This document shows positions 27,258-36,535 of a DNA stretch of 64,000 nucleotides, in pieces. The notes below the pieces were generated by a model. That model was not told the origin of the DNA and did not search any database. It worked only from the letters and a program-made list of their open reading frames with translations. The DNA lies in the NCBI RefSeq assembly GCF_003635165.1, contig NZ_ML058619.1, positions 248,001 to 312,000 on the forward strand, written 5' to 3'. The translations under genes and the position numbers were made by a program. The DNA comes from Burkholderia sp. Nafp2/4-1b (GTDB lineage Bacteria; Pseudomonadota; Gammaproteobacteria; Burkholderiales; Burkholderiaceae). Position 1 is the stretch's first letter; each line of letters starts with the position of its first letter.

Positions 27258-28265
27258 TCAGTGATAGCCGGCGTCGCCCTCGCGCACCTTGCCGCGGAAC
27301 ACGCGATACTGCATCGCGTTGTACACGAGGATGACCGGCAGCACGATCACGGTGCCGACGAGCGCGAACAACTGGCTCGAATGGCTTGACGACGCATCCC
27401 AGATCGTCAGCGACGGTGGCACGATGTTCGGCCAGATGCTGATCACGAGCCCGGTGTAGCCGAGGAACACGAGCGCGAGCGTCAGCAGGAACGGCGTGGC
27501 CTCGTGCTGGCGCTTCACCGTGCGGAAGATGCCCCACACGCATGCGACGACGAGGATCGGCACCGGCAGGAACCAGCCGAGGTTGCCGCTGCCGAACCAG
27601 CGATGCGCGACGGCCGGCAGCCCGATCACGGTCCACAGGCTGACCACGCCCATCACGGCGAGCAGCACGCCCGTGAGCGGCTTCATCAGCACGCGCATCT
27701 TGCGTTGCAGCTCGCCGTCGACCTTCAGGATCAGCCAGCCGCAGCCGAGCGTCGCATAGGTGACGAGCACGCCGATTCCGCAGAACAGGCTGAACGGCGA
27801 CAGCCAGTCGAACGGCCCGCCCGCGAACTGGTTGTTCACGATATGGATGCCTTGCAGCAGCGAGCCGAGCGTGATTCCCTGGCAAAACGCCGCAAGCGCG
27901 GAGCCGCCGATGAACGCGAGATCCCACAGATGCTGCGTGCGGTTGGCCTTCGCGCGCAACTCGAACGCGGCACCGCGGAAGATCAGCCCGACCACCATCA
28001 GGATCAGCGGCAGATAGTTGGCCGGCAGCAGCGTCGAGTAGACAACCGGAAACGCGCCGTACAGCCCCGCACCGCCGAGCACGAGAAAGGTCTCGTTGCC
28101 GTCCCACACCGGCGCGACGGTGTTCAGCATGACGTCGCGTTCGGCCTTCGCGTCGAAGAACGGAAACAGCAGGCCGATGCCGAGATCGAAGCCGTCCAGC
28201 ATCACGTAGATGAACACGCCGAGGCCGATGATCGCGGCCCACACGACAGGAAGATCGATGTGCAT
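27258..28265 (-). CDS. cioB: Cytochrome bd-type (cyanide-insensitive) quinol oxidase subunit II
   Basis: This 335-aa subunit II begins MHIDLPVVWAAIIGLGVFIYVMLDG and has the family segments GNETFLVLGGAGLYGAFP, NRTQHLWDLAFIGGSALAAF and GIGVLVTYATLGCGWLI. It is an integral membrane partner of subunit I. It starts three bases after the stop of cioA and is co-transcribed with it. Together they oxidise quinol and reduce O2 to water with high oxygen affinity and cyanide tolerance. Confidence 0.95.
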   Translation of the reverse strand: MHIDLPVVWAAIIGLGVFIYVMLDGFDLGIGLLFPFFDAKAERDVMLNTVAPVWDGNETFLVLGGAGLYGAFPVVYSTLLPANYLPLILMVVGLIFRGAAFELRAKANRTQHLWDLAFIGGSALAAFCQGITLGSLLQGIHIVNNQFAGGPFDWLSPFSLFCGIGVLVTYATLGCGWLILKVDGELQRKMRVLMKPLTGVLLAVMGVVSLWTVIGLPAVAHRWFGSGNLGWFLPVPILVVACVWGIFRTVKRQHEATPFLLTLALVFLGYTGLVISIWPNIVPPSLTIWDASSSHSSQLFALVGTVIVLPVILVYNAMQYRVFRGKVREGDAGYH

Positions 28266-28268
28266 GGC

Positions 28269-29669
28269 TTACTCCGCTTCGGTGACGTTCAGCGGCGTGG
28301 ACAGCGCGCTCTTGCGCAGCCCCGGATGCCGGTGCAGTTCGATATAGCCGGCATGCGCGGCCGGCCCGCGCTTCATCAGTTTCAGCATGTAATAGACACC
28401 CGTTCCGAACACGAGGAAATACACGACGACGAAGATCAGCAGCGACACGCCGACCTGCTGCGCACTGACCGGCGCGACGGAATCGACGGTGCGCAGCACG
28501 CCGTACACGGTCCACGGCTGGCGGCCGACTTCGGTCGTGATCCACCCGGCCAGCAGCGCGACGATGCCCGACGGCCCCATGCATACGACGAACCACTGGA
28601 ACCAGCGCGCTTCGTACAGGCGTCCGCCCTTTCGCAGCAGCAGGCCGAGCAACGCGGTGAGCAGCATCAGCATCCCGAGGCCGGCCATGATCCGGAAGGT
28701 CCAGAACACGATCGGCGAATACGGGCGGTCCTGCGGCGGGAATTCCTTCAGGCCGCGAATCTCGCCGCTCCAGCTGTGCGTGAGGATCAGGCTGCCGAGA
28801 TGAGGCACCTGGATCGCATAGCGCGTCGTCTCGGCCTGCATGTCGGGCAGGCCGACGAGGTTCAGCGCTGTGCCACCCTTCTCTGTGTCCCACAGCCCCT
28901 CGATCGCCGCGATCTTCGCCGGCTGGTATTCGCGCGTGTTCAGCCCGTGCGCATCGCCGACGACGATCTGGATCGGCGCGAGCAGCAACAGCATCCACAA
29001 CGCCATCGAGAAGCTGCGCTTCACCGGTTCGTCGCGGCGCCCGTTCAGCAGGTGCCACGCGCCGCACGCGGCGACGATGAAGCCCGCGACGATGAACGCG
29101 GCGATCGTCATGTGCACGAGTCGATACGGGAACGACGGGTTGAAGATGATCTTGAACCAGTCGACCGGCACAACGAGCCCGTTCTCGATCCGGTAGCCCT
29201 GCGGCGTCTGCATGAAGCTGTTCGACGCGAGGATCCAGAACGTCGAGATCAGCGTGCCGACCGCGACCATCAGCGTCGCGAAGAAGTGCGCGCGCGGGCT
29301 CACGCGCTGCCAGCCGAACAGCATCACGCCGAGAAAGCCGGCCTCGAGGAAGAAAGCCGTCAGGACCTCGTACGTCAGCAGCGGGCCCGTGATGTTGCCC
29401 GCGACGCGCGAGAAACCTGCCCAGTTCGTGCCGAACTCGTAGGCCATCACGACGCCGGAGACGACGCCCATCCCGAAGCCGATCGCGAAGATCTTCGACC
29501 AGAACTGGAACATGGATTTATAGGCTGCGTCGCCGGTGACGAGATAACGCCACTCCAGCACCGCCAGGAAGCTCGCCATGCCGATGCTGATCGCCGGAAA
29601 CACGATGTGAAACGACACCGTGAACGCGAACTGCAATCGGGCGAGATGGAACGCATCGAAGATTTCCAT
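28269..29669 (-). CDS. cioA: Cytochrome bd-type (cyanide-insensitive) quinol oxidase subunit I
   Basis: This 466-aa subunit I contains the heme and quinol-binding membrane core: FAFTVSFHIVFPAISIG with the heme-ligand histidine, FGTNWAGFSRVAGNITGPLL, and the bd-family motif GRQPWTVYGVLRT. The periplasmic Q-loop is short, as in the CioA branch, rather than the long loop of E. coli CydA. I therefore use cioA instead of cydA. The ATG at 29669 lacks a strong Shine-Dalgarno sequence. The 409-base gap upstream is shared with fdhD and shows no clear Anr/FNR box. Confidence 0.93.
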   Translation of the reverse strand: MEIFDAFHLARLQFAFTVSFHIVFPAISIGMASFLAVLEWRYLVTGDAAYKSMFQFWSKIFAIGFGMGVVSGVVMAYEFGTNWAGFSRVAGNITGPLLTYEVLTAFFLEAGFLGVMLFGWQRVSPRAHFFATLMVAVGTLISTFWILASNSFMQTPQGYRIENGLVVPVDWFKIIFNPSFPYRLVHMTIAAFIVAGFIVAACGAWHLLNGRRDEPVKRSFSMALWMLLLLAPIQIVVGDAHGLNTREYQPAKIAAIEGLWDTEKGGTALNLVGLPDMQAETTRYAIQVPHLGSLILTHSWSGEIRGLKEFPPQDRPYSPIVFWTFRIMAGLGMLMLLTALLGLLLRKGGRLYEARWFQWFVVCMGPSGIVALLAGWITTEVGRQPWTVYGVLRTVDSVAPVSAQQVGVSLLIFVVVYFLVFGTGVYYMLKLMKRGPAAHAGYIELHRHPGLRKSALSTPLNVTEAE

Positions 29670-30078
29670 GACCGTAATTTGCTCGTGGTTGTGAGGACGT
29701 CGGCTCGAAGCGGGAAATCGCGCGACGGCTTCGCGACGGCACGTGCAAACATGGACGGATCGCACGGCGCACGGCAACGAAGCGTGAATGACGATATCGC
29801 GTTTCCGACGATACCCGCAATCGCGCAAACGTGCGCTGAAACTGTGCTTTCCCGGGGGCCGAAGATGTGTGTACGGAAAACCCGTTTCGTGCTCGCGAGG
29901 CCGCCAGCTGTACTGCTTTCCGCGCGGCAACGCTGTGTATCCGCCGAGCGTGCGAACGCCCTTACCATCGGCTCGCAGCCTGCCCGAGGCGAGCGAGCGC
30001 GGCACCGCGCGCCGCCCTTCGCAGATTCCGTTCCCATCGTCCGGCCGTCGCGCCGGCCGAGCCTCTGGAGAAACCCGC
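29670..30078. other. Divergent intergenic region cioA/fdhD
   Basis: About 409 bases without a gene separate the leftward cio operon from the rightward fdhD-moeA operon. I searched for TTGAT-N4-ATCAA type sites and strong sigma-70 promoters and found none convincing. Confidence 0.4.
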
Positions 30079-30948
30079 ATGAAGCCCAGCGACCGCACTG
30101 ACGATCCGGCCGGCACGCGCATGTGTCAGGTCACGCGTCATCGCGCCGGCGAAGCGCGGGACACCGACGATCGCGTGGTCGACGAGACGCCGGTTGCACT
30201 CGTGTTCAACGGCATCGCGCACACGGTGATGATGGCGACGCCGATCGACCTCGACGCGTTCGGCCTCGGCTTTGCGCTGAGCGAAGGGATCGTCGAGCGT
30301 GCGTCGGATGTCTTCGACATCGAAACCGAATGCCGGCCCGGCAGCGCCGAAGTGCGGCTCACCGTGTCGCAACAGGCGTTCATGGCGCTGAAGGCGCACC
30401 GGCGCGCGCTGGCCGGCCGCACCGGCTGCGGCGTGTGCGGAATCGAAAGCATCGCGCAGCTCGACCTGCATCCGCCGCGCATCGCGGCCGCGGGCGCGGC
30501 GGCCGGCATCGGCGCCGACGCCGTCTCGCGCGCCGCCCGCGCGTTGCCGGCGCGGCAACCGCTGATGCGCGCGACCGGCGGCATCCACGCAGCCGCATGG
30601 TGCGACCGCGACGGCACCGTGCTGGAAGTCTTCGAGGACGTCGGCCGCCACAACGCGCTCGACAAACTGATCGGCCGCCTCGCACGGCGCCGCATCGACC
30701 CGAGTGCGGGCTTCGTGTTCCTGTCCAGCCGTGCGAGCTACGAGCTCGTGCGCAAGGCGGCACGCGTCGGCATTCCGATGATCGCGACGATCTCGGCGCC
30801 GACGTCGCTCGCGATCGACGTCGCGCGTGAAGCCGGCGTGCGGTTGCTCGGCTTCTGCCGCAACGACGGCTTCGTCGAATACGTGTCACCCGACGCGCCC
30901 CCGTTACCCGAACCGACGCATGTGCAAGCCCATGCGCTCACCGCTTGA
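30079..30948 (+). CDS. fdhD: FdhD sulphurtransferase for molybdoenzyme activation
   Basis: This 289-aa FdhD carries the conserved GRTGCGVCG cysteine motif and the segments LGFALSEGIV, RATGGIHAAAWCD and EDVGRHNALDKLIG. FdhD passes sulphur from IscS to the molybdenum cofactor of formate-dehydrogenase-like enzymes. It starts at 30079 after CTGGAG. Its TGA shares one base with the moeA ATG, so the two are coupled. The YdeP-type enzyme at 8.7 kb is a possible client in this window. Confidence 0.93.
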   Translation: MKPSDRTDDPAGTRMCQVTRHRAGEARDTDDRVVDETPVALVFNGIAHTVMMATPIDLDAFGLGFALSEGIVERASDVFDIETECRPGSAEVRLTVSQQAFMALKAHRRALAGRTGCGVCGIESIAQLDLHPPRIAAAGAAAGIGADAVSRAARALPARQPLMRATGGIHAAAWCDRDGTVLEVFEDVGRHNALDKLIGRLARRRIDPSAGFVFLSSRASYELVRKAARVGIPMIATISAPTSLAIDVAREAGVRLLGFCRNDGFVEYVSPDAPPLPEPTHVQAHALTA

Positions 30949-32162
30949 TGAAACCCCTGACCGATTTCGATACCGCCCAACGGCAGTTCGCCGGCACGTT
31001 CGCGCCGACGCAAACGAGCGTTTCCATTCCGGTCGCGCAGGCGGCCGGCCACGTGCTCGCCACACCGCTCGCCGCCGTGCTCGACCAGCCGCCCGCCGAC
31101 CAGAGCGCGATGGACGGCTATGCGATCCGTTACGCGGATCTCGAACGCGGCGAGCCGCTGCTGGTCGCGCAACGGTGCTATGCGGGCGACGCGCCGGCGC
31201 CGCTCGCACCGCGCACGGCCGCGCGACTCTTCACCGGCAGCCTGATTCCACCGGGCGCCGACACCGTCGTGATGCAGGAGCACGCACACGAGCAGGACGG
31301 CTGGGTGGCGTTCGACGCACCGCAGCGCAGCGGATCGCATATCCGCCGCCGCGGTGAAGAAGTACGCGCAGGCGACCCGCTGATGCCTGCCGGCGTGCGA
31401 CTCGGTGCGATGCACGTCGGCGTTGCCGCCGCGCAGGGTTGCGCGCACATCGACGTGCGGCCGCCACTGCGGGTCGGCATCCTGACGACCGGCGACGAGC
31501 TCGTCCCGTGCGGCCAGTCGCGTGCGCCCCAGCAAATCTACAACAGCAATGCGCCGATGCTCGCCGCGCTGGTGTCGGCAACCGGTGCCAGCGTCGCGGC
31601 GAGCGAGCACGCCGCCGACACGCCGGCCGCCGTCGACAAGGCACTCCGCGCGATGACCGCGCGTTGCGATCTGGTCGTCTGCGTCGGCGGCGCGTCGGTC
31701 GGCGACAAGGACCTGCTGCGCCCCGTGCTGAGTGCGCTCGGCGCGTCGTTCGTCGTCGCCGGTGTGCGGATGAAACCGGGCAAGCCCGTCGCGCTCGCGC
31801 GGCTCGACGAACGGCCCGTGGTATTGCTGCCCGGCAATCCGGGCGCCGCGACGATCGCGTTCGCGCTGTTCGTCGCGCCGCTGATCCGCCGCTTGCAGGG
31901 CCGCGACGACTGCCTGCCGGTCGTGCCGTCGCTGCCGATCGATATCGACGTCGAGCCCGATGCGCAGCGCGAACGGTTCATGCGCGTGCGCCGCACCATC
32001 GACGCGAACGGTGCGCCCGTGCTCGATACGCTGCGGCAGCAAGGCGCCGGCACGCTGCAATCGCTCGTGCAGGCGAGCGGGCTCGCGCGGCTGCCGGCCG
32101 GGCGGCGCATCGCGCGCGGCGACGCGGTCCCGTATTACGAATTCGCGCAGTGGCTCGCGTGA
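30948..32162 (+). CDS. moeA: Molybdopterin molybdenumtransferase
   Basis: This 404-aa MoeA inserts molybdenum into molybdopterin. Conserved features are the N-terminal QSAMDGYAIR, TGSLIPPGADTVV, RRRGEEV, the MoCF-like domain starting near LRVGILTTGDELVP, and the ending VRMKPGKPVALARL followed by LLPGNPGAA. Its ATG overlaps the fdhD stop by one base. A 214-base gap follows before moaA. Confidence 0.93.
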   Translation: MKPLTDFDTAQRQFAGTFAPTQTSVSIPVAQAAGHVLATPLAAVLDQPPADQSAMDGYAIRYADLERGEPLLVAQRCYAGDAPAPLAPRTAARLFTGSLIPPGADTVVMQEHAHEQDGWVAFDAPQRSGSHIRRRGEEVRAGDPLMPAGVRLGAMHVGVAAAQGCAHIDVRPPLRVGILTTGDELVPCGQSRAPQQIYNSNAPMLAALVSATGASVAASEHAADTPAAVDKALRAMTARCDLVVCVGGASVGDKDLLRPVLSALGASFVVAGVRMKPGKPVALARLDERPVVLLPGNPGAATIAFALFVAPLIRRLQGRDDCLPVVPSLPIDIDVEPDAQRERFMRVRRTIDANGAPVLDTLRQQGAGTLQSLVQASGLARLPAGRRIARGDAVPYYEFAQWLA

Positions 32163-32376
32163 GCATCGACACGGACACGCGCGCGCCCGCCGTTCGTGCA
32201 TGCACGATCGCGAACTGTATTCCTGCATTTCGGGTGCGATTGTGTCTCTGCCGAAAAAATCCGGCGAACTATCCTCACGATGAGGCTCGTCACGACCGGT
32301 GCGCCGACACGTCGATGCACGCGCGACCAATCGGCGACGCCGCTCCATTCACTTCATGCAGGTCGACGAACCGATC

Positions 32377-33477
32377 ATGAATGCCCTCGTTTCCGCCGCG
32401 CCGGCCGTCGCCTCATCGGGCGGCGTATCGCCCCACGCCTTCTCCCGCCCGCTCGACACGCTCGCGCGGCCGCTGCGCGATCTGCGCCTGTCCGTCATCG
32501 ACCAGTGCAACTTCCGCTGCGGCTACTGCATGCCGCGCGACAGCTTCGGGCCCGACTACGCGTTCATGCCGTCGTCCGAGCGGCTGTCGTTCGCGCAGCT
32601 CGAGAAAATCGCGCGTGCGTTCGTCTCGCTCGGCGTCGAGAAGATCCGCCTCACCGGCGGCGAGCCGCTGCTGCGCCGCAATCTCGAAGCGCTGATCGAA
32701 CGACTCGCGACACTGACGACGGTCGACGGCAAACCCGTCGAAATCGCACTGACGACCAACGGTTCGCTGCTTGCGGCAAAAGCTCGTTCGCTGCGCGACG
32801 CGGGGCTGTCGCGCGTGACCGTGAGCCTCGACGCGATCGACGACGCCGTGTTCCGCCGGATGACCGACACCGACGTGCCCGTCGCGCGCGTGCTGGCCGG
32901 CATCGAGGCCGCGCAGGCGGCCGGGCTCGCACCGCTGAAGGTCAACGCGGTGATCGAGCGCGGCGTGAACGACGACCAGATTCTTCCGCTCGTGCGTCAC
33001 TTCCGTCATAGCGGCGTGGCCGTGCGCTTCATCGAATACATGGACGTCGGCGGCGCGAGCGCGTGGTCCGGCGACAAGGTCGTGCCGGCTGCGCAGATGC
33101 GCGAACGCATCGAGGCCAGCTATCCGCTCGTGCTCGTCGGCGAACCGGCGCACGACGCCACCGCGATCCGCTGCCGGCACATCGACGGCGCGGGCGAAGT
33201 CGGGTTCATCGCGAGCGTGTCGCACCCGTTTTGCGGCACGTGTTCGCGCGCCCGCGTGTCGGCCGATGGCCAGCTCTATACGTGCCTGTTCGCGACGCAA
33301 GGCACCGATCTTCGCTCGTGGCTCGACGAGCATGCCGCGATCGACCGCCTCGCCGACGCCGTGCGCGCGCGATGGGCGCGGCGCGACGATCGCTATTCCG
33401 AGCGGCGGGCCACGCGTGCGGCCCGGCCGTCGGGCAAGACCTATCCGACCGTGCGCATGTCGCTCGTCGGCGGCTGA
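32377..33477 (+). CDS. moaA: GTP 3',8-cyclase (radical SAM, molybdopterin biosynthesis)
   Basis: This 366-aa MoaA has the radical-SAM triad CNFRCGYC (Cys44, Cys48, Cys51) and the C-terminal cluster cysteines FCGTCSRARVSADGQLYTC. Also present are RLTGGEPLLRR and the C-terminal Gly-Gly (LVGG) needed for activity. It converts GTP to the cyclic intermediate for molybdopterin. The ATG at 32377 (MNALVSAAP) is chosen for typical length; an upstream ATG at 32356 is also open. Confidence 0.93.
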   Translation: MNALVSAAPAVASSGGVSPHAFSRPLDTLARPLRDLRLSVIDQCNFRCGYCMPRDSFGPDYAFMPSSERLSFAQLEKIARAFVSLGVEKIRLTGGEPLLRRNLEALIERLATLTTVDGKPVEIALTTNGSLLAAKARSLRDAGLSRVTVSLDAIDDAVFRRMTDTDVPVARVLAGIEAAQAAGLAPLKVNAVIERGVNDDQILPLVRHFRHSGVAVRFIEYMDVGGASAWSGDKVVPAAQMRERIEASYPLVLVGEPAHDATAIRCRHIDGAGEVGFIASVSHPFCGTCSRARVSADGQLYTCLFATQGTDLRSWLDEHAAIDRLADAVRARWARRDDRYSERRATRAARPSGKTYPTVRMSLVGG

Positions 33478-33522
33478 CGGCTGCCGTGCGAAGCGTCGCG
33501 CATCGCTTACTGGAGAATCGTC

Positions 33523-34086
33523 ATGACGAGTTTCACCGAATCCCGCGCCGCGTCACCCGACGATCCGTCGCGTGACGTCAATCATGCGGAACCCGCCGAA
33601 CCCCATGCCGAACCGCCGCCGGCGATTGTCGCCGGCTTCGAGGTGCGTGTGCAGTATGCGGCGATCGACGCGGGCGCAGAGATAGCGCCGATCATTCGCA
33701 ATCCGAAGGTCGGTGCGGTCGTGAATTTCCTCGGCGTCGTGCGCAACGAAGGCGACGTCGACGATGTGATCGCGCTCGAAGTCGAGCACTACCCGACGAT
33801 GACCGAGCAGGCGCTATGGAGCATCGTCGAAGAAGCCAGCGCGCGCTGGCAGCTCGAAGCGGTGAAGATCGTGCATCGGGTCGGGCACATTCCGCTCGGC
33901 CACGCAGTCGTGATCGTCGTGGTGGCTGCCGCGCATCGGGCGTCGGCGTTCGATGCGTGCGAGTTCATCATGGACTTCCTGAAGACGCATGCGCCGTTCT
34001 GGAAGAAGGAAATCCGCCACGACGGCATGGCCGGGTGGGTCGAGCCGAAGGCGCTCGACGATCAGGCGATGCGGCGCTGGGGGTGA
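33523..34086 (+). CDS. moaE: Molybdopterin synthase catalytic subunit
   Basis: This 187-aa MoaE has a variable acidic/Pro-rich N-terminal extension of about 35 residues followed by the conserved core: GAVVNFLGVVRNEGD, EHYPTMTEQ, RVGHIPLGHAVVIV and FWKKEIRHDGMAGWVEPK with the active-site lysine. It uses the sulphur carried by MoaD to make molybdopterin. It precedes moaD with a 51-base gap, so the two subunits are made from one transcript. Confidence 0.92.
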   Translation: MTSFTESRAASPDDPSRDVNHAEPAEPHAEPPPAIVAGFEVRVQYAAIDAGAEIAPIIRNPKVGAVVNFLGVVRNEGDVDDVIALEVEHYPTMTEQALWSIVEEASARWQLEAVKIVHRVGHIPLGHAVVIVVVAAAHRASAFDACEFIMDFLKTHAPFWKKEIRHDGMAGWVEPKALDDQAMRRWG

Positions 34087-34137
34087 ATGTGCCCGACATG
34101 CCGTTTCGATTCCGGCGATTTCGCTCTGGATAACGCA

Positions 34138-34395
34138 ATGAAACTGACGATCAAATACTTTGCGAGCATTCGCGAACAGCTGCACATCGACACGGAAGTC
34201 GTCGATGTCGATGCGAACGAGATCACCATCGACGCACTGCGCGGCATGCTCGCTGCGCGCGACGCGCTCAGCGGCGAAGCGCTTCGGATGGACCGGCCCG
34301 TGCGCGCGGCCGTCAATCTCGAGATGGTGACGGGCGGCTTCGTCGTGCGGGAGGACAGCGAGGTCGCGTTCTTTCCGCCGGTGACGGGCGGGTAA
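34138..34395 (+). CDS. moaD: Molybdopterin synthase sulphur-carrier subunit
   Basis: This 85-aa ubiquitin-fold MoaD starts MKLTIKYFASIREQLHIDTE and ends FFPPVTGG, with the C-terminal di-glycine that becomes a thiocarboxylate. TCTGGA lies about nine bases before the ATG at 34138. It closes the fdhD-moeA-moaA-moaE-moaD cluster. Confidence 0.92.
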   Translation: MKLTIKYFASIREQLHIDTEVVDVDANEITIDALRGMLAARDALSGEALRMDRPVRAAVNLEMVTGGFVVREDSEVAFFPPVTGG

Positions 34396-34538
34396 TCCGC
34401 AGGGATCGGCGCGTCGGCGGCCGGGCATGACGAGGACGGGTTCCGGCGGGTGTCATGTCAGACCCATTCACGGAAGCATCGGATAAGCGTGGGCAACGCC
34501 TCGCCGAAGAGCGCCCCGGATCTCCACCTGGACTATTT

Positions 34539-34563
34539 GTTGGTATTTGACAAAATATCCAAC
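34539..34563. promoter_or_regulatory. Operator-like repeat and -35 box before the DauR-like gene
   Basis: GTTGG-TATTT and AAATAT-CCAAC form an imperfect inverted repeat, differing by one base of spacing, around an embedded perfect -35 hexamer TTGACA (34547-34552). No strong -10 follows at 16-18 bases. It lies about 60 bases upstream of the regulator start and may be its autoregulatory site. Confidence 0.45.
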
Positions 34564-34609
34564 ATTAGCCAAACTTTCCGGCATCCCAAAGCAAACCATT
34601 GCCCCCGAC

Positions 34610-35239
34610 ATGCCGAAGAAGACTTCCGACCAGCAACTCCTGCTCAGTCAGATCAAACAGGTTGCCGAAGGGCTGGCACAGACCTTCGCGCCATTTACCG
34701 AGGTCGTGGTCCATGACCTGCTGGACCCCGAGCACGCGGTGCTCGCGATTCACAACAATTTGTCCGGCCGAAAAGTCGGACAGCCGGCGACCGAACTCGG
34801 GCTTGCGCGAATCATGGACCCGGCCTACGAGCAGATCATCGCCAACTATCCGAACCAGCTTGCGGATGGCCGACAGGTAAAGAGCACTTCCATCGGCATC
34901 AAGGACGCGAAGGGCGACTACATCGCCGCGCTATGCATGAACGTCGACCTCACCCTGTTCCGAGGGTTTCAGAACATGCTGAGCGGGTTCATGGCGGTCG
35001 AGGGCACCACGCCAGCCAGGGAATCGCTGGACCCTGCCAGCACCGACCTCCTTCGCACCCGTATCGACGAGTTCGCCGCACGCATGGCGTCGACACCGCG
35101 CTCGCTCAAGCCGGAGGAACGTCGCTCGCTTCTGAAGGAGCTCAAGGCGGCTGGCCTGCTCGAGGTCCGTCGCGCGATGGACACCATTGCCGTCCACCTG
35201 GGCGTCTCACGCGCAACGGTATACAGCGATGCCAAGTGA
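34610..35239 (+). CDS. YheO/DauR-like transcriptional regulator (PAS-like plus HTH)
   Basis: This 209-aa protein has an N-terminal YheO-type PAS-like sensor (about residues 20-125: QTFAPFTEVVVHDLLDPEHA, STSIGIKDAKGDYIAALCMN) and a C-terminal HTH (AMDTIAVHLGVSRATVYSDAK). DauR of Pseudomonas controls D-arginine use; other members regulate amino-acid genes. It heads a rightward operon of amino-acid-type enzymes and is its likely regulator. The ATG at 34610 gives the usual family start. Its stop overlaps the next small gene by 11 bases. Confidence 0.85.
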   Translation: MPKKTSDQQLLLSQIKQVAEGLAQTFAPFTEVVVHDLLDPEHAVLAIHNNLSGRKVGQPATELGLARIMDPAYEQIIANYPNQLADGRQVKSTSIGIKDAKGDYIAALCMNVDLTLFRGFQNMLSGFMAVEGTTPARESLDPASTDLLRTRIDEFAARMASTPRSLKPEERRSLLKELKAAGLLEVRRAMDTIAVHLGVSRATVYSDAK

Positions 35240-35381
35240 CGCCGCGCTCGTCCGCGTCGACCAGCACGTCGGCGCACCATTCCCCGTTCCGGATGGCGTC
35301 ATCGTGGCCGTGCGGACGCTTCCGAATTACACCGGCTGCGCGCGGGTCGCGCTGTGCGCGAACGAGGAGTCTGAAACGTGA
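35229..35381 (+). CDS. 50-aa protein of unknown function, overlapping both neighbours
   Basis: This small frame (MPSDAALVRVDQHVGAPFPV...) overlaps the regulator stop by 11 bases and the start of the PLP enzyme by four (GTGA). Such close coupling on both sides argues that it is translated. Sequence gives no family. It has two cysteines (CARVALCANEE) and no membrane segment. It could be an accessory peptide or a decayed N-terminal fragment of a former longer gene. Confidence 0.5.
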   Translation: MPSDAALVRVDQHVGAPFPVPDGVIVAVRTLPNYTGCARVALCANEESET

Positions 35382-36523
35382 AATCGCACTATGTCGAGCC
35401 GCTCAGCGGCGCCACGTACCCCCTGGACACGCCTCGGTGGTGTTCGGACGACGGCAGACCGCTCCTGATCTCGCCGCAGGCCGGAATTTCCCGGGATGAC
35501 ATCGACCGACACCTGCGCTCCCAATGGCGCTATCGCGCATCGCTCCCGGTCGAGATCGTCTCTCCCATCTCCATGGGCGAAGGTTGCACGCCGCTGGTCC
35601 AGAAGACCTGGGACGACCATCGGCCGCATTTCAAGCTGGAGTGGTTCAGCCCCACGAGCAGCTTCAAGGATCGCGGCACCACGGTGATGCTGTCGATGCT
35701 GCGGCAACAAGGTGTCACTTCCGTCCTGGAGGACAGCTCCGGCAACGGCGGCGCGTCGGTGGCGGCGTATGGCGCGGCAGGCGCCATGCGCGTGAAGATT
35801 CTGGCGCCCGCATACGCGTCACCCGCGAAAATCGCCCAGATGCGCGCCTACGGGGCCGAGGTACAACTGGTCGACGGGCCACGACAGGCGTGTGAGGACG
35901 AGGCAGTACGGCAGTCCGCGAGCATCTTCTACGCCAGCCACAATTGGCAGCCCTTCTTCCTCGAAGGGACCAAGTCGATCGGCTACGAGATCTGGGAGGA
36001 CTTCAATTTCCAGGCGCCGGACAACATCGTCATGCCGGCAGGCGCGGGCAGCAACGTACTCGGCTGCTACCTGGCGTTCTCGGAACTGATGCGCGCGGGT
36101 CAGATTCATAAAATGCCCAAGCTCTTCGTTTGCCAGCCATTGAACTGCTCTCCGATCGATGCCAGCTTTCAGGCGGGCGTCACGAGTCCCGTTCCGCGTG
36201 AGGTTCGAAAGACAGTCTCCGAGGGGACGGCGATCTCGCATCCTCTGCGGCTCGCGCAAGTGGTCAATGCTGTCAGGGAGACGGGCGGCACGACCGTGGC
36301 CGTGGAAGAAGAAGCAATCGTTGCAGCGCTCAGGCGGATCGCGCGATTGGGCCTTCTGCCTGAACTGACTTCGGCGACCGCGGTAGCAGGATTCGATCGG
36401 CTTGCACGGACAGGGGCGATTCGGGCGCAAGAGGAGACCGTTGTGCTCCTGACGGGCACGGGTATCAAGAACGCCGAAGCCATCGCGGATATGTACTCGG
36501 TAACTCACGAAGATCGTGCCTAG
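35378..36523 (+). CDS. Threonine synthase-like PLP-dependent enzyme (fold type II)
   Basis: This 381-aa fold type II enzyme has the PLP-lysine motif PTSSFKDRGTTV, the phosphate-binding loop SSGNGGASVAAYGA and GAGSNVLGCYLAF. It resembles threonine synthases, but the substrate is open; diaminopropionate-, cysteate- or serine/threonine-type substrates are all possible. It starts at GTG 35378, overlapping the stop of the 50-aa gene. The neighbours (amino-acid regulator, asparaginase-like enzyme) point to amino-acid catabolism rather than threonine synthesis. The stop is 12 bases before the next ATG. Confidence 0.85.
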   Translation: MKSHYVEPLSGATYPLDTPRWCSDDGRPLLISPQAGISRDDIDRHLRSQWRYRASLPVEIVSPISMGEGCTPLVQKTWDDHRPHFKLEWFSPTSSFKDRGTTVMLSMLRQQGVTSVLEDSSGNGGASVAAYGAAGAMRVKILAPAYASPAKIAQMRAYGAEVQLVDGPRQACEDEAVRQSASIFYASHNWQPFFLEGTKSIGYEIWEDFNFQAPDNIVMPAGAGSNVLGCYLAFSELMRAGQIHKMPKLFVCQPLNCSPIDASFQAGVTSPVPREVRKTVSEGTAISHPLRLAQVVNAVRETGGTTVAVEEEAIVAALRRIARLGLLPELTSATAVAGFDRLARTGAIRAQEETVVLLTGTGIKNAEAIADMYSVTHEDRA

Positions 36524-36535
36524 AGGCGAACCCCA

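Noticed and set aside
29670..30078. Anr/FNR site upstream of cioA
   Set aside because: No TTGAT-N4-ATCAA-like sequence with at least eight matches was found in the gap.
27504..30101. Long plus-strand frame antisense to cioA and cioB
   Set aside because: The cio genes are unmistakable on the other strand; the antisense product is His/Gln/Arg/Asp-rich noise.
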